A stretch of 64,000 nucleotides of DNA from Pseudonocardia kujensis. Its GTDB lineage: Bacteria > Actinomycetota > Actinomycetes > Mycobacteriales > Pseudonocardiaceae. The stretch lies in contig NZ_JAJSOK010000021.1 in NCBI RefSeq assembly GCF_021283305.1, forward strand, positions 1 to 64,000, in the 5' to 3' direction. The notes beneath the pieces were generated by a model. That model was given only the letters and a program-made list of their open reading frames with translations, was not told the origin of the DNA and ran no database searches. Of the stretch, positions 54,738 to 62,878 are shown piece after piece; the first letter of the stretch is position 1, and each line of letters opens with the position of its first letter. The position numbers and the translations under genes are program-made.

Positions 54738-55602
54738 CGATAGTGAGTTGCGGGGATAGGAGCTCACCTCTTCCCACACAACTAAAGGTCCGCTGGTGAG
54801 GTCAACGGGTTCGAGCTGAGACCCCGCAGTCTCCGAGTCCGGACAGCTGGCGAAGGCTGGCCTCCCATTCGGGTCGGGCCTTCGCCTGGTACGTATGGTG
54901 CGTCGCGAAGCTGCGCAGCCCGCGGCGAAGACCGTCGACGTCCACCGGCCACCACTGACTGTCGATGTCAGCAATACCGCGGCGCCCGATCGTGGAAGCG
55001 GGCGACGCCACGATCGCCCACGTGGACTGCCCAACTACTCCGCTTCGCCCTACTACACAACCACCCGCCATGGATTGCCTATTCGGCCCACGGATGAAGC
55101 GTGACCGAGTGCCCGGCCTGCTCGCTGGCGTCGCTGCGCAGCTGCGGGAGGTCCACGCTGAACGAGACGCCCCCTGGCCTCCCACCCATGACAGACGCTC
55201 CGCACCTCGGTCAGGCGGGGATTCGCGAAAGCCAGCGGGGCTGCCCACCGTCGCAGATCGCTACAACCTCAACGACCTCCGAGATGCGATGCTCCGCTGC
55301 GATGATTGAACAGCCAGAACTTGCGGTACGGCGCAGAACGCTGGGCCATGAATCCTCACGTTGACCGCCGATTAGACACACATGTCGCACTGAAGTGCAA
55401 GCGCGGTTGAACGCATCCGACTAGCAACCGGCTCACATTTGCATGACTGTTACACGCCCTTCCGGCACTGCGTCCACGTCGCCCACCCCATCGCTAAGCG
55501 CCGACGATCGCCCCAATTCTTCTACACGTAAGACCTTCCAACCAGATGCCACGCCCTTCGCGGGCGAGTTCATTCATCGAGTGATGCAAGAGGAGAAAGA
55601 TC
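54738..55602. other. 865-bp stretch with no convincing gene, lower GC towards its end
   Basis: Short frames exist on both strands but none carries a recognisable domain or ribosome site. The minus-strand frame from 54802 has a protein-like tail (DSQWWPVDVD, HHTYQAKARPEWE) that could be a remnant of an unidentified gene. From about 55.3 kb the sequence is visibly richer in A and T than its surroundings, as expected at a horizontally acquired junction or a promoter region. The final 60 bases hold the leader and GAGGAGA ribosome site of the SDR gene. Confidence 0.5.
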
Positions 55603-56436
55603 ATGGCTGGACGAGTTGAGGGCAAAGTCGCCTTCATCACTGGCGCTGCACGCGGCCAGGGGCGCTCGCACGCGCTCCGGCTGGCCCAGGAGGGTGCCGA
55701 CATCATTGCGGTTGACATCTGCGAGGGCGTTCCCTACGAGGTGAGCCCGCCTGCAACCGAGGCCGACCTCGCCGAGACGGTGCGCCAGGTCGAGGCCCTC
55801 GACCGACGAATCGTGGCCAAGAAGGCGGACGTGCGAGACTTCGACGCGGTCAAGACCGCGGTCGAGGAAGGCGTCGGCCAGCTCGGGCGACTCGACATCG
55901 TCAGCGCGAACGCCGGTGTCGTCGGCACCCCCACGCCCGCGGAGTCGCTACCCGAGGACGAGTGGCGCACGATGATCGACATCAACCTGAGCGGTGTGTG
56001 GCACACGGTCAAAGCAGCGATTCCCCACATCAAGGCCGCCGGCAACGGTGGCTCGCTCGTCCTCACCAGCTCGGTGGCGGGCGTGCGCGGATATGCCAAC
56101 ATGGCGCACTACGTGTCGGCCAAGCACGGTGTCGTCGGACTGACCCGCACCCTGGCGATGGAGCTGGCACCCGCCAACATCCGGGTGAACAGTGTCCACC
56201 CCACCCAGGTCAATACCGACATGATCCACAATCAGCCCATCTACGACCTGTTCGCAGGTAAGTCGGGTGCTACCCGCGATGAGTTCGCCGAGGCGTCGAG
56301 CGGGCTGCAGTTGCTGCCGATCCCTTGGGTCGAACCGATCGACATCTCCAACGCTGTGCTGTTCCTCGCCAGCGACGAGGCTCGGTACATCACCGGTGCG
56401 GCGCTGTCGGTCGACGCCGGCAGCTACCTGCTCTGA
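55603..56436 (+). CDS. Mycofactocin-coupled SDR-family oxidoreductase
   Basis: The product (277 aa) is a short-chain dehydrogenase of the mycofactocin-dependent subgroup, recognised by GKVAFITGAARGQGRSHA followed by LAQEGADIIAVDIC, the subgroup hallmark with a long insert (CEGVPYEVSPPATEADL) after the second strand. The catalytic Ser, Tyr and Lys are in TSSVAGVRG and MAHYVSAKHG. In this subgroup the NAD is held tightly and re-oxidised by mycofactocin. It oxidises a secondary or allylic alcohol. Followed by a hairpin, so monocistronic. Confidence 0.9.
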   Translation: MAGRVEGKVAFITGAARGQGRSHALRLAQEGADIIAVDICEGVPYEVSPPATEADLAETVRQVEALDRRIVAKKADVRDFDAVKTAVEEGVGQLGRLDIVSANAGVVGTPTPAESLPEDEWRTMIDINLSGVWHTVKAAIPHIKAAGNGGSLVLTSSVAGVRGYANMAHYVSAKHGVVGLTRTLAMELAPANIRVNSVHPTQVNTDMIHNQPIYDLFAGKSGATRDEFAEASSGLQLLPIPWVEPIDISNAVLFLASDEARYITGAALSVDAGSYLL

Positions 56437-56450
56437 TCGACCGCTAGGTT

Positions 56451-56476
56451 CCCCAGCGTCGCAACGGCGACGGGGG
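56451..56476 (+). terminator. Hairpin after the mycofactocin SDR gene
   Basis: CGTCGC-AACG-GCGACG with flanking CCCC/GGGG forms a bulged stem 15 bases after the stop. It lies before the convergent regulator gene. Confidence 0.5.
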
Positions 56477-56766
56477 CAAGGATTCTCCGACGCCCCTCGG
56501 TGGGCCAAGTATCCTTGCACCCCGTCGCCGGGGCGGCGCGTCGCCGGTCTGCAGCGACCAGCAACATTGAGCTGGTGAGCCACGAATAGGCGGCCAGACG
56601 CGTGCAAAGCTCGGAGAACGCCGACGTACTCGACCCTGACCATAGGCGGGGACGGCTGGGTGACGCGGTGCTCAGTCGAGCCCGGCTGCCGCCGAGGTGT
56701 ACGGCGGCACCATCCGGGTGCATGTGGCCCGGTCCTCCGCACCTCGGCCGAGGGTGGGCGATCCCG

Positions 56767-58623
56767 TCAATAGACGGCGGACGAGAGGTCCAGACCAAGA
56801 GCTCGGACCTTCCGATAGAGCGTCGACCTGGCTATCCCGAGCGACAGCGCGGCTTGGTTCTTGTTGCCGCCCGCAGCCTGCAGGGCATTCATGATCGCCT
56901 GGGCTTCGGTCTGCTCCAGGCTCGCGAGCGGGCGTCGGGCCCCTCGAGCGAGGTACTCGGGCGGCAGGTGCTCCACACCGATTCGGCGTCCGCTCGACCG
57001 CCCCACGACGAGCCTACGGACAAGTGCGTTGAGCGAGTTCAGGTTCCCCGGCCAGTCCAGACGGCTGAGGGTCTGAATCGCCTCGGGTGTCCACTGCACC
57101 TGTGCAGCACCACCGGTAACCCGCTCCGTCAGGTGAGCAACCAGGTCGTTGAAGTCCTCGAGTCGATCTCGCAGAGGCGGTACCTCGAGCACAGCGGTGA
57201 ACGAGTCGAGCAACGCGTTGTGGCTCGTCGAGTCGAACGCCAGCTTCTCCGCGGTGGCCAGAAGCCTGTGCGGGGGCCGTCGGCGAAGGGTCGCCAGGGC
57301 CGCCAGGGCGGACGACGCACCGAGCATCTCGACATGTCTGATCACCACTGACACGTCCGGAGCGTCGAGGAGGGCCTCGAGGTCCCGACACCATCTCGCA
57401 TCTCCACGCGACGACGCGTCGGCGGCGTCGATGACGCGCACGTCCCGCCAGCCCTGAAGAGCTTGTGCAACGGCGAGCCGCCCCGAGCCGGCTTCGCCGG
57501 TCACGAGGATCGGTGTCCGGCTGCCCCTGTGCTCCGCCGCGTCACGACAGAACGCCCGCCAGGCCGCGCTCCGACCGACCAGGCGCGGGAGCTGGGCGAA
57601 CCCGCTCGCCGTCGTGGTGCCCTCGACGGCCCGACGAGGCTGGGTCTGCTTCTTGATCATCAGCACCGCGCCTGCGTCGTCGGTCTCGTGGGAGACCGCC
57701 CGACAGTCCACCGTCAGGACCTGCCCGTCCGGCAGGGTGAGCGTGGTCGGGCCCTGCAGACGGTCGACGAGGCTGCGGCGGGCGTGTTCCCACAGCAAGC
57801 TCTGGTCGACTCCGCCGAGGAGCCGGGCCGCCGCGGCATTGGTGATGATCGTCTTCGAGTCGAGTGCGACCACGGGGTGACGAGCGTCCCGGTTGTGTGC
57901 GGTGTAGGCATCGAGGAGCTGTTGCTCGCGGTGTGAGGCCCTGATCCGCAACGCCTCCGTGACCGCGGCGACGAAGTCGATGATCCACGGCAGCATGATC
58001 GGAGCTGTGTCCCACAGCCGACAGATGAGGGAGACGCTTCCGAGGAGCCGGCGGTTCACGGGGTGGATGATCGGCGCGGTCGAGCAGCTGAAGTCACGGA
58101 ACTTCTCGGAGAAGTGCTCGGGACCTTTGATCATCTCGGGCCGGCCGGTCAGCATGGCTATGAGGCTTGTGGTCCCGACCGTCGACTCGTCCATGTTCGT
58201 GCCGGGGGCGACGCCGAGGTTGTCCATCACAGCGGCCAGCGCCGGGTCCTTGACCCAGCGACTGAGCAGCCGGCCGTCTCGGTCGGTGAGTACGAGGGCG
58301 TAGGCGCCGTGCTCCAGCGCCGCCTCGTACTTGTCCACGATCGGCGCGACGGCGCGAGCCAGGTAGTTGTCGGCTTCCGACTCCAGCAGATGGCGAGGCT
58401 CGACCCGTTCTGGATGCAGCCCCTGCAGTCGTGACCGCCGCCAGGAGTCGTAGACCGTGGGACGGATGAGTCTCGGGGGCGACGGCACCTGCGCCACGGA
58501 GGACGAGAGGACGTCGTCACGGGCCTGTGAGAACTCGCGGAGCCAACTCATGAGAGGGACCCGTTGCCAGGACGCCGGGAACCTGCGGGGAGGGCCGGCG
58601 TTCCCCACGACAATGCCTTCCAC
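56767..58623 (-). CDS. AcoR/MimR-type enhancer-binding-like regulator without ATPase motifs
   Basis: The product has 618 aa. An N-terminal GAF-like sensor (about 90-220, with DESTVGTTSL and FSCSTAPIIHP) is followed by a PAS-like region, an AAA+ domain and a C-terminal Fis-type HTH (NKNQAALSLGIARSTLYRKVRALGL). The Walker A reads GEAGSGRL, with Lys replaced by Arg and Thr/Ser by Leu, and the GAFTGA loop that touches sigma-54 is missing. Actinobacteria lack sigma-54, and MimR/AcoR homologues there activate alcohol, ketone and monooxygenase genes by another route. The GTG at 58623 is used; ATG 58551 is an alternative. Confidence 0.85.
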   Translation of the reverse strand: MEGIVVGNAGPPRRFPASWQRVPLMSWLREFSQARDDVLSSSVAQVPSPPRLIRPTVYDSWRRSRLQGLHPERVEPRHLLESEADNYLARAVAPIVDKYEAALEHGAYALVLTDRDGRLLSRWVKDPALAAVMDNLGVAPGTNMDESTVGTTSLIAMLTGRPEMIKGPEHFSEKFRDFSCSTAPIIHPVNRRLLGSVSLICRLWDTAPIMLPWIIDFVAAVTEALRIRASHREQQLLDAYTAHNRDARHPVVALDSKTIITNAAAARLLGGVDQSLLWEHARRSLVDRLQGPTTLTLPDGQVLTVDCRAVSHETDDAGAVLMIKKQTQPRRAVEGTTTASGFAQLPRLVGRSAAWRAFCRDAAEHRGSRTPILVTGEAGSGRLAVAQALQGWRDVRVIDAADASSRGDARWCRDLEALLDAPDVSVVIRHVEMLGASSALAALATLRRRPPHRLLATAEKLAFDSTSHNALLDSFTAVLEVPPLRDRLEDFNDLVAHLTERVTGGAAQVQWTPEAIQTLSRLDWPGNLNSLNALVRRLVVGRSSGRRIGVEHLPPEYLARGARRPLASLEQTEAQAIMNALQAAGGNKNQAALSLGIARSTLYRKVRALGLDLSSAVY

Positions 58624-58872
58624 GGCCGCAACAGCATGAGCTAGAGCCTCCGTCCGCCTCCGTTGGCAGCGTGCGAAGCGGGTTGCCTCCGCGCCGGAGG
58701 AGGCTACCTGTATCCATCTGCGACGGATTGTAGCGAAATGGGACGGTGCCCATCGGGGCGATCGAGCGAGACCCAGCCGTCCTGTCCGCCCGGTCGCGCC
58801 GACGTCGAACGAGGGATCGCGGCCGAGGAGTCGGCGGGCCGTGGAGCGGCCTCGCGCCTGCTCTCCGACCGG

Positions 58873-58908
58873 CGAAGGTGGGCCGGCCGACCATCCGGCC
58901 CACCTTCG
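58873..58908 (-). terminator. Perfect 14-bp hairpin downstream of the LLM gene
   Basis: CGAAGGTGGGCCGG and CCGGCCCACCTTCG pair without mismatch around an 8-base loop, 51 bases past the LLM stop codon (gene reads right to left). It is the strongest terminator-like structure in the window. The 335-bp gap between the LLM and regulator genes otherwise holds only the second hairpin and the regulator's promoter. Confidence 0.7.
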
Positions 58909-58918
58909 GGAGCGGCGC

Positions 58919-58936
58919 GGTCGACAGCGGTCGACC
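58919..58936 (-). terminator. Second hairpin in tandem, next to the LLM stop
   Basis: GGTCGAC-AGCG-GTCGACC is a perfect 7-base stem with a 4-base loop, 23 bases past the LLM stop and 10 bases before the 14-bp hairpin in transcription order. The pair probably acts together. Confidence 0.5.
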
Positions 58937-58958
58937 GGCCCCTCCGGATTGCCGTGCC

Positions 58959-60026
58959 CTACAGCGCCTTGAGCTCCGGCAGCACCTTCTCGCTGAAGAG
59001 GCGCATACTGGCCTCGGCCTTCTCGATGGGCATGCCCGCGTAGTAGAAGGCGCAGTTCAGGTCGTAGTCACCGATGACCGCGCGGCGCGCCTTGATCTTC
59101 TCGATGATCTGGTCCGGAGTGCCCCAGGTCTGGGCGTTGACGTAGCCCTCCGCGGCCGCTTCCTGGCCGGCCTCGCGGATCATGGCTGCGACGGCGTCGT
59201 AGGACTTGTACCCCTTCGTGTCGCCGAAGTGCACCCCGGCGAACTCGTAGTGGCGCATGACCGTGGTGAAGTACCGGGAGATGTACTCAGTGGCCAGCTG
59301 CTTGGCCTCCTCCTCGTCCTCGGTGCACACCACGAACTCGGTCAGCGTGGGCGGCGGCGCATCGACGCCCTGCTCCTTGCGGTACTCCTCCTGGTAGGTG
59401 GAGATCAGCGGCGCGTGCTGCTCGATCGGGAACTGGACGAACGTCGCCATGGCCGCGCCCAACTTGGCCGCGACGCTCAGCGAGTCGGGAGACATCGCGA
59501 TGCACACCATCCGGTCCCGGAAGCCCCTGGGCGGGGCCGGGGCGAGGGTGGCCTCGGGCTGCTTGAAGAAGCGGCCGTCGCCGACCGCGACACCCGTGTC
59601 GAGCGCGTTCAGCACCAGCTCGGCAGCCTCGTCGAACCGCTCGCGCGACTCGCTCATGTCGATGCCCATGGTCGCGTACTCGCTGCGAGCCAGACCGCGG
59701 CCCAAGCCGAGACGGACGCGACCGTTGGCGAGGATGTCGAGAAGGGCGACCTTCTCGGCCACCCGCAGCGGCTGGGTCCACCACGGCAGGATGATCGCGC
59801 CGGGCACCAGCTCGATGCTCTCGGTCCGGGCGGCCAGGTACGAGAGCAGCTGGGTGTTGTCCGGGCACATCGAGTAGTCACCGTCGAAGTGGTGCTCGAT
59901 GCACCAGATCGCGGAGTAGCCGAGCGACTCGGCCAGCTCGGCGAGGCGCAGCTCCGCGGCGTAGAGCTCCGCGTCCGACATGCCGGTGTCGTGGTTCTGG
60001 AAGAGAAGCTGAAGGCTCGCCTTCAC
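58959..60026 (-). CDS. LLM-class flavin-dependent monooxygenase
   Basis: The product (355 aa) is an alkanal-monooxygenase-like barrel: IWCIEHHFDGDYSMCPDN near residues 40-57, NGRVRLGLGRGLARSEYATMG near 101-121, VCIAMSPDSLSVAAKLG and a C-terminal GTPDQIIEKI. The branch includes FMN-dependent type II Baeyer-Villiger enzymes. With a ketone-forming dehydrogenase, a lactonase and a flavin reductase around it, insertion of oxygen into a ketone is a good hypothesis. The GTG start at 60026 has GGAG upstream. Confidence 0.87.
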   Translation of the reverse strand: MKASLQLLFQNHDTGMSDAELYAAELRLAELAESLGYSAIWCIEHHFDGDYSMCPDNTQLLSYLAARTESIELVPGAIILPWWTQPLRVAEKVALLDILANGRVRLGLGRGLARSEYATMGIDMSESRERFDEAAELVLNALDTGVAVGDGRFFKQPEATLAPAPPRGFRDRMVCIAMSPDSLSVAAKLGAAMATFVQFPIEQHAPLISTYQEEYRKEQGVDAPPPTLTEFVVCTEDEEEAKQLATEYISRYFTTVMRHYEFAGVHFGDTKGYKSYDAVAAMIREAGQEAAAEGYVNAQTWGTPDQIIEKIKARRAVIGDYDLNCAFYYAGMPIEKAEASMRLFSEKVLPELKAL

Positions 60027-60351
60027 GGCAGATCTCCGTTCTTGTGATGGGTTGATCGGGCGAAACTGTGTTGCTCCGCGAGGTCCTCACGGCCTTCCAC
60101 GAGGTCGTCGGGGTCGACGTGACGACGGCTTCACCGGGAGAACGTCATGCACTCACCACGGTCGTGGCGATTCCCGCAGCGGGGGCAGAGGGTCGGAACC
60201 GTGGTCGGCGGACGCCGCTCGACCAACGGCCTCGGTGTGGATCGCGCAGTGGACATCGGTCCGGGGGCACACCTGCCGACGATCGACGCCGGGGACTCGA
60301 CTGCACCTCACGACCACGTCGACGAGGCGCGCTGCGGGTGTCGAGGTCGTG

Positions 60352-60375
60352 CCGTCCGTCCGACTCGACGGACGG
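60352..60375. other. 9-bp stem-loop in the divergent region
   Basis: CCGTCCGTC and GACGGACGG pair perfectly around the loop CGACTC. No gene stop is near, so it may be a structure in the long 5' leader of the LLM transcript or the terminator of an unseen short transcript. Confidence 0.4.
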
Positions 60376-60563
60376 ATCGCTACTCCCCGGGACGGCCCAT
60401 CAGGAGTCCGGCTGGGTGCGTGACCGGGGAGCGGAGAGACGAAACTCGCCCACGAGAGACCTCACGGTGTCAACTCCTTTGTCCTATCGCCTTCGAGAAA
60501 GGCGACCACCATTCGTCCGACTGCCTCGACCAACGAGGCTACGGACAGGTGCCGCAACAGCGA

Positions 60564-60580
60564 TGTAGCGATGCGCTACA
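60564..60580. promoter_or_regulatory. Palindrome TGTAGC-GATGC-GCTACA, candidate activator site
   Basis: A perfect 6-base-arm inverted repeat with a 5-base spacer lies between the divergent LLM and SMP-30 genes. Further TGTAGC half-sites occur at 60619-60624 (as GCTACA) and at 58729-58734, in the promoter of the regulator gene. Such a shared motif would fit that regulator; binding is not shown. Confidence 0.5.
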
Positions 60581-61055
60581 CCTGAAACGCACACCCTCCC
60601 GGGGGACCGTCGCAGGATGCTACAACCCGTTCCGCCCGTCGAGTGGGACAGTGCGAGAGTCGTGACCCGATCCATCGAACCCCAGGGCTCGCTCGTCGGT
60701 CACACCATACGGAGGAATGCCGCAGCGACGCCGCACCCCTAGCGCCGCTGTCGGCGGTACGCAGCAGGTCGGTGACCCCCGTCCGTGCGTGCAGGCGAGA
60801 GAGGGATGACCGATGCGGCATATCGGAACTGCGACGGCGACATTCACCCGCCATTGCCATGCCGGAACCTGCCGGCCGTTCCCGACGTCGACGATCGCCT
60901 TTTCCGAGATGCTTCCCGCGGTGGCTCGCTTGCGCTGATCCCGGTGGCATGGCGGCTTCGCGCACAGAAAACGGACTCGTCGATCGTGCGACCCGTCGGG
61001 CGGAGCCGAGGGCCAGCGTGCCCTGCACTGGCAACACTGAGAGAGGACCTCGCAC

Positions 61056-61946
61056 ATGAGAGAACTGACCACCATCGTCAGCGGTATGTCCTTCACGGAG
61101 TGCCCGCGGTGGCACGAAGGCCGGATCTGGTTTTCTGACTTCTACACGAACAGGGTCCTTTCCGCGGCCGCCGACGGGTCGGACCTGCGGACCGAGCTCG
61201 ATGTCCCGAACCAGCCGGGCGGTCTGGGCTGGCTGCCCGACGGACAGCTGCTCGTCGTCTCGGCGCGCGACCACACCCTGCTCCGACGCGAGCACGACGG
61301 CCGCGTCGTCGTACACGCGAACCTGAAGGACCACGTCGGCGGAAACCTCAACGACATGGTCGTCGACGCCGCCGGGCGGGCCTACGTGGGGAACTTCGGC
61401 TTCGACCTGGGCGCCGGGGCGGACCCGGCTCCGACGACGCTGACCAGGGTCGACCCCGACGGCACGGTCAGTGTGGCCGCGGAGGGTCTGCATTTCCCGA
61501 ACGGCAGCGTGGTCACCGACGACAACGTGCTCATCGTCGATGAGACCTTCGCCAACCGGGTGACGGCATTCGACATCGACGACAGTGGACAGCTGCAGAA
61601 CCGGCGGGTCTGGGCCCAGTTCGGGGAGGTGCCGGTCGGGCCGGACTTCGGCACCATGCTGAGCCAGGTCAAGGTGGCGCCGGACGGCTGCTGTCTCGAC
61701 GCCGAGGGAGCGCTGTGGATCGCCGATGCGCTCAGCGGCAAGGTGATCCGGGTCAAGGAGGGCGGAAACGTCGTCGACGAGATCCAGGTCGACAGCGGCG
61801 TCTTCGCCTGCATGCTCGGCGGTGACGACGGTCGAACCCTGTTCCTCTGCGCCGCCCCGGACTTCGATCCCACCGCCCGTGCGGCGACGCACGAGTCCCG
61901 GCTGCTGACCGTGCGGGTGGACGTGCCCCACGGCGGCCGTCCGTAA
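61056..61946 (+). CDS. SMP-30/gluconolactonase-family hydrolase
   Basis: The product (296 aa) is a six-bladed beta-propeller. SFTECPRWHEGRIWFSD at residues 12-28 carries the first metal-binding Glu, NLNDMVVDAAGRAYVGNFG and LHFPNGSVVTDDN the Asn ligands, and LWIADALSGKVIRV the Asp. These Ca/Zn enzymes open lactone rings. Position in a cluster with a Baeyer-Villiger-type monooxygenase supports opening of a product lactone. GAGAGGA precedes the ATG. A strong hairpin follows the TAA stop. Confidence 0.88.
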   Translation: MRELTTIVSGMSFTECPRWHEGRIWFSDFYTNRVLSAAADGSDLRTELDVPNQPGGLGWLPDGQLLVVSARDHTLLRREHDGRVVVHANLKDHVGGNLNDMVVDAAGRAYVGNFGFDLGAGADPAPTTLTRVDPDGTVSVAAEGLHFPNGSVVTDDNVLIVDETFANRVTAFDIDDSGQLQNRRVWAQFGEVPVGPDFGTMLSQVKVAPDGCCLDAEGALWIADALSGKVIRVKEGGNVVDEIQVDSGVFACMLGGDDGRTLFLCAAPDFDPTARAATHESRLLTVRVDVPHGGRP

Positions 61947-61955
61947 CCCCTTCCC

Positions 61956-61994
61956 CCACGCTCGGCACGAGATCTCCATCGACGCCGAGCGTGG
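61956..61994 (+). terminator. Perfect 11-bp hairpin after the SMP-30 gene
   Basis: CCACGCTCGGC (61956-61966) and GCCGAGCGTGG (61984-61994) pair exactly around a 17-base loop, 10 bases after the TAA stop. No T-run. It implies that the flavin reductase gene has its own promoter in the following 346 bases. Confidence 0.6.
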
Positions 61995-62102
61995 CTCCAC
62001 CGACCTGAGAGGCGCGCGACCGATGTTCACGAGCCGCCCGGCCGACGCCACACCTACGGTGCGGGAACGTCTCCCCGGGACCAGTGGGCTCCTCGTCGAC
62101 GG

Positions 62103-62167
62103 GAACTCCGCTGAGCCGGCTGAGTTCAACGCTGAGCCGGCTGAGAACGCCGCCGTGAACGGCGTTC
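62103..62167. promoter_or_regulatory. Repeat-rich region before the flavin reductase gene
   Basis: The 16-base unit CGCTGAGCCGGCTGAG occurs at 62109 and 62130, exactly 21 bp apart. It is framed by GAACTC (62103)/GAGTTC (62121) and followed by GAACGCC (62145) and GGCGTTC (62161), which pair over 7 bases. TGAACGGCGTTC inside the last element repeats 12 of 13 bases of the putative TetR operator at 9124. Together it looks like a composite binding site in a 394-bp gap with no supported gene. Confidence 0.5.
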
Positions 62168-62340
62168 GGCCGGGCGGCTCGTGCGACCCACCCCGGGTCA
62201 CCGTTCCGACTGCCTCGACACAGGAGGGTGCAGGTCGCTCCGGGTCTCGCCCGGACGGCCTGGGGAGCCCACCCGATCGACCGGCACAACACACTCTCAG
62301 CGATGGTCAAGCCGCCTCGTTCCACGCGAGCCACACACGA

Positions 62341-62841
62341 ATGGACTTCCCCTTGTTCGATCCGGTAGTCGACGAGGCACAGCTGAGGCGCGCCTTCAGT
62401 TCCTTTCCCTCCGGAGTCGCCGCGGTCTGCACCCGGGTCGACGACCTCCCCGTGGGTGTGGCGGCCAGTTCCTTCACGACCGTGTCCGTCGAACCCCCGC
62501 TCGTCTCGGTCAACATGCGGCACGAGTCGACGACCTGGCCACTTCTGCGTACGGGTAGGCGCCTCGGCCTCAGTGTCCTGGCCCTCGGCCAGGAGGACAT
62601 CTGCCGACGGCTCGCCGGCGACGCGGCTCATCGTTTCGACGGGACCGACTGGATGGGGCACGCCGACGGCGGCGTCTTCATCGAGGGGGCGACGATGTGG
62701 CTCGACTGCAGCCTTCACGCGGAGATCCCAGCCGGTGACCACGACGTGGTCCTCCTCCGGATCCACGGAATCCGCGTGAGCCCAGAGACCGAGCCGCTCG
62801 TCTTCCACGCGAGTCGATTCCGTCGACTCGCCACGACCTGA
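62341..62841 (+). CDS. Flavin reductase-like domain protein (HpaC/NTAB type)
   Basis: The product (166 aa) is a full flavin-reductase domain: RRAFSSFPSGVAAVCTRVDD near residues 14-33, GVAASSFTTVSVEPPLVSVNM near 37-57, and the C-terminal HDVVLLRIHGIRV with LVFHASRFRRL. These short-chain reductases give FMNH2 to two-component monooxygenases, so it should feed the LLM enzyme of this cluster. The ATG at 62341 matches the family start; a GAGAGG-preceded ATG at 62023 would add 106 residues of repeat-encoded, non-conserved sequence and is disfavoured but possible. Confidence 0.82.
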   Translation: MDFPLFDPVVDEAQLRRAFSSFPSGVAAVCTRVDDLPVGVAASSFTTVSVEPPLVSVNMRHESTTWPLLRTGRRLGLSVLALGQEDICRRLAGDAAHRFDGTDWMGHADGGVFIEGATMWLDCSLHAEIPAGDHDVVLLRIHGIRVSPETEPLVFHASRFRRLATT

Positions 62842-62878
62842 GAACACGGCCTTTCCGCAGCAAGAACAGAGACCTCCG

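Larger units (their letters stand above)
60027..61055. other. 1-kb divergent intergenic region with regulatory structure
   Basis: I find no supportable gene between the LLM gene (minus) and the SMP-30 gene (plus); frames present are Arg/Ser/Thr-rich and lack domains. It holds a 9-bp hairpin at 60352-60375, the TGTAGC palindrome at 60564 and a GCTACA half-site at 60619. Long regulatory regions of this kind fit a distal activator such as the enhancer-binding-like protein encoded nearby. Confidence 0.6.

Noticed and set aside
54802..55248. Minus-strand gene of 148 codons
   Set aside because: Only the last third looks protein-like, no ribosome site or family match; treated as a possible remnant, not as a gene.
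56767..58623. Sigma-54-dependent activator and a sigma-54 promoter nearby
   Set aside because: GAFTGA and Walker A are missing and I see no -24/-12 element (GG-N10-GC with the usual flanks) in the adjacent promoters.
60068..60665. Short plus-strand genes in the 1-kb gap before the SMP-30 gene
   Set aside because: Frames lack ribosome sites, domains and gene-like composition; palindromes suggest regulatory DNA instead.
62023..62340. Extending the flavin reductase to the ATG at 62023 with its GAGAGG ribosome site
   Set aside because: The added 106 residues are repeat-encoded and not flavin-reductase-like; the family start coincides with ATG 62341. Kept only as an alternative.
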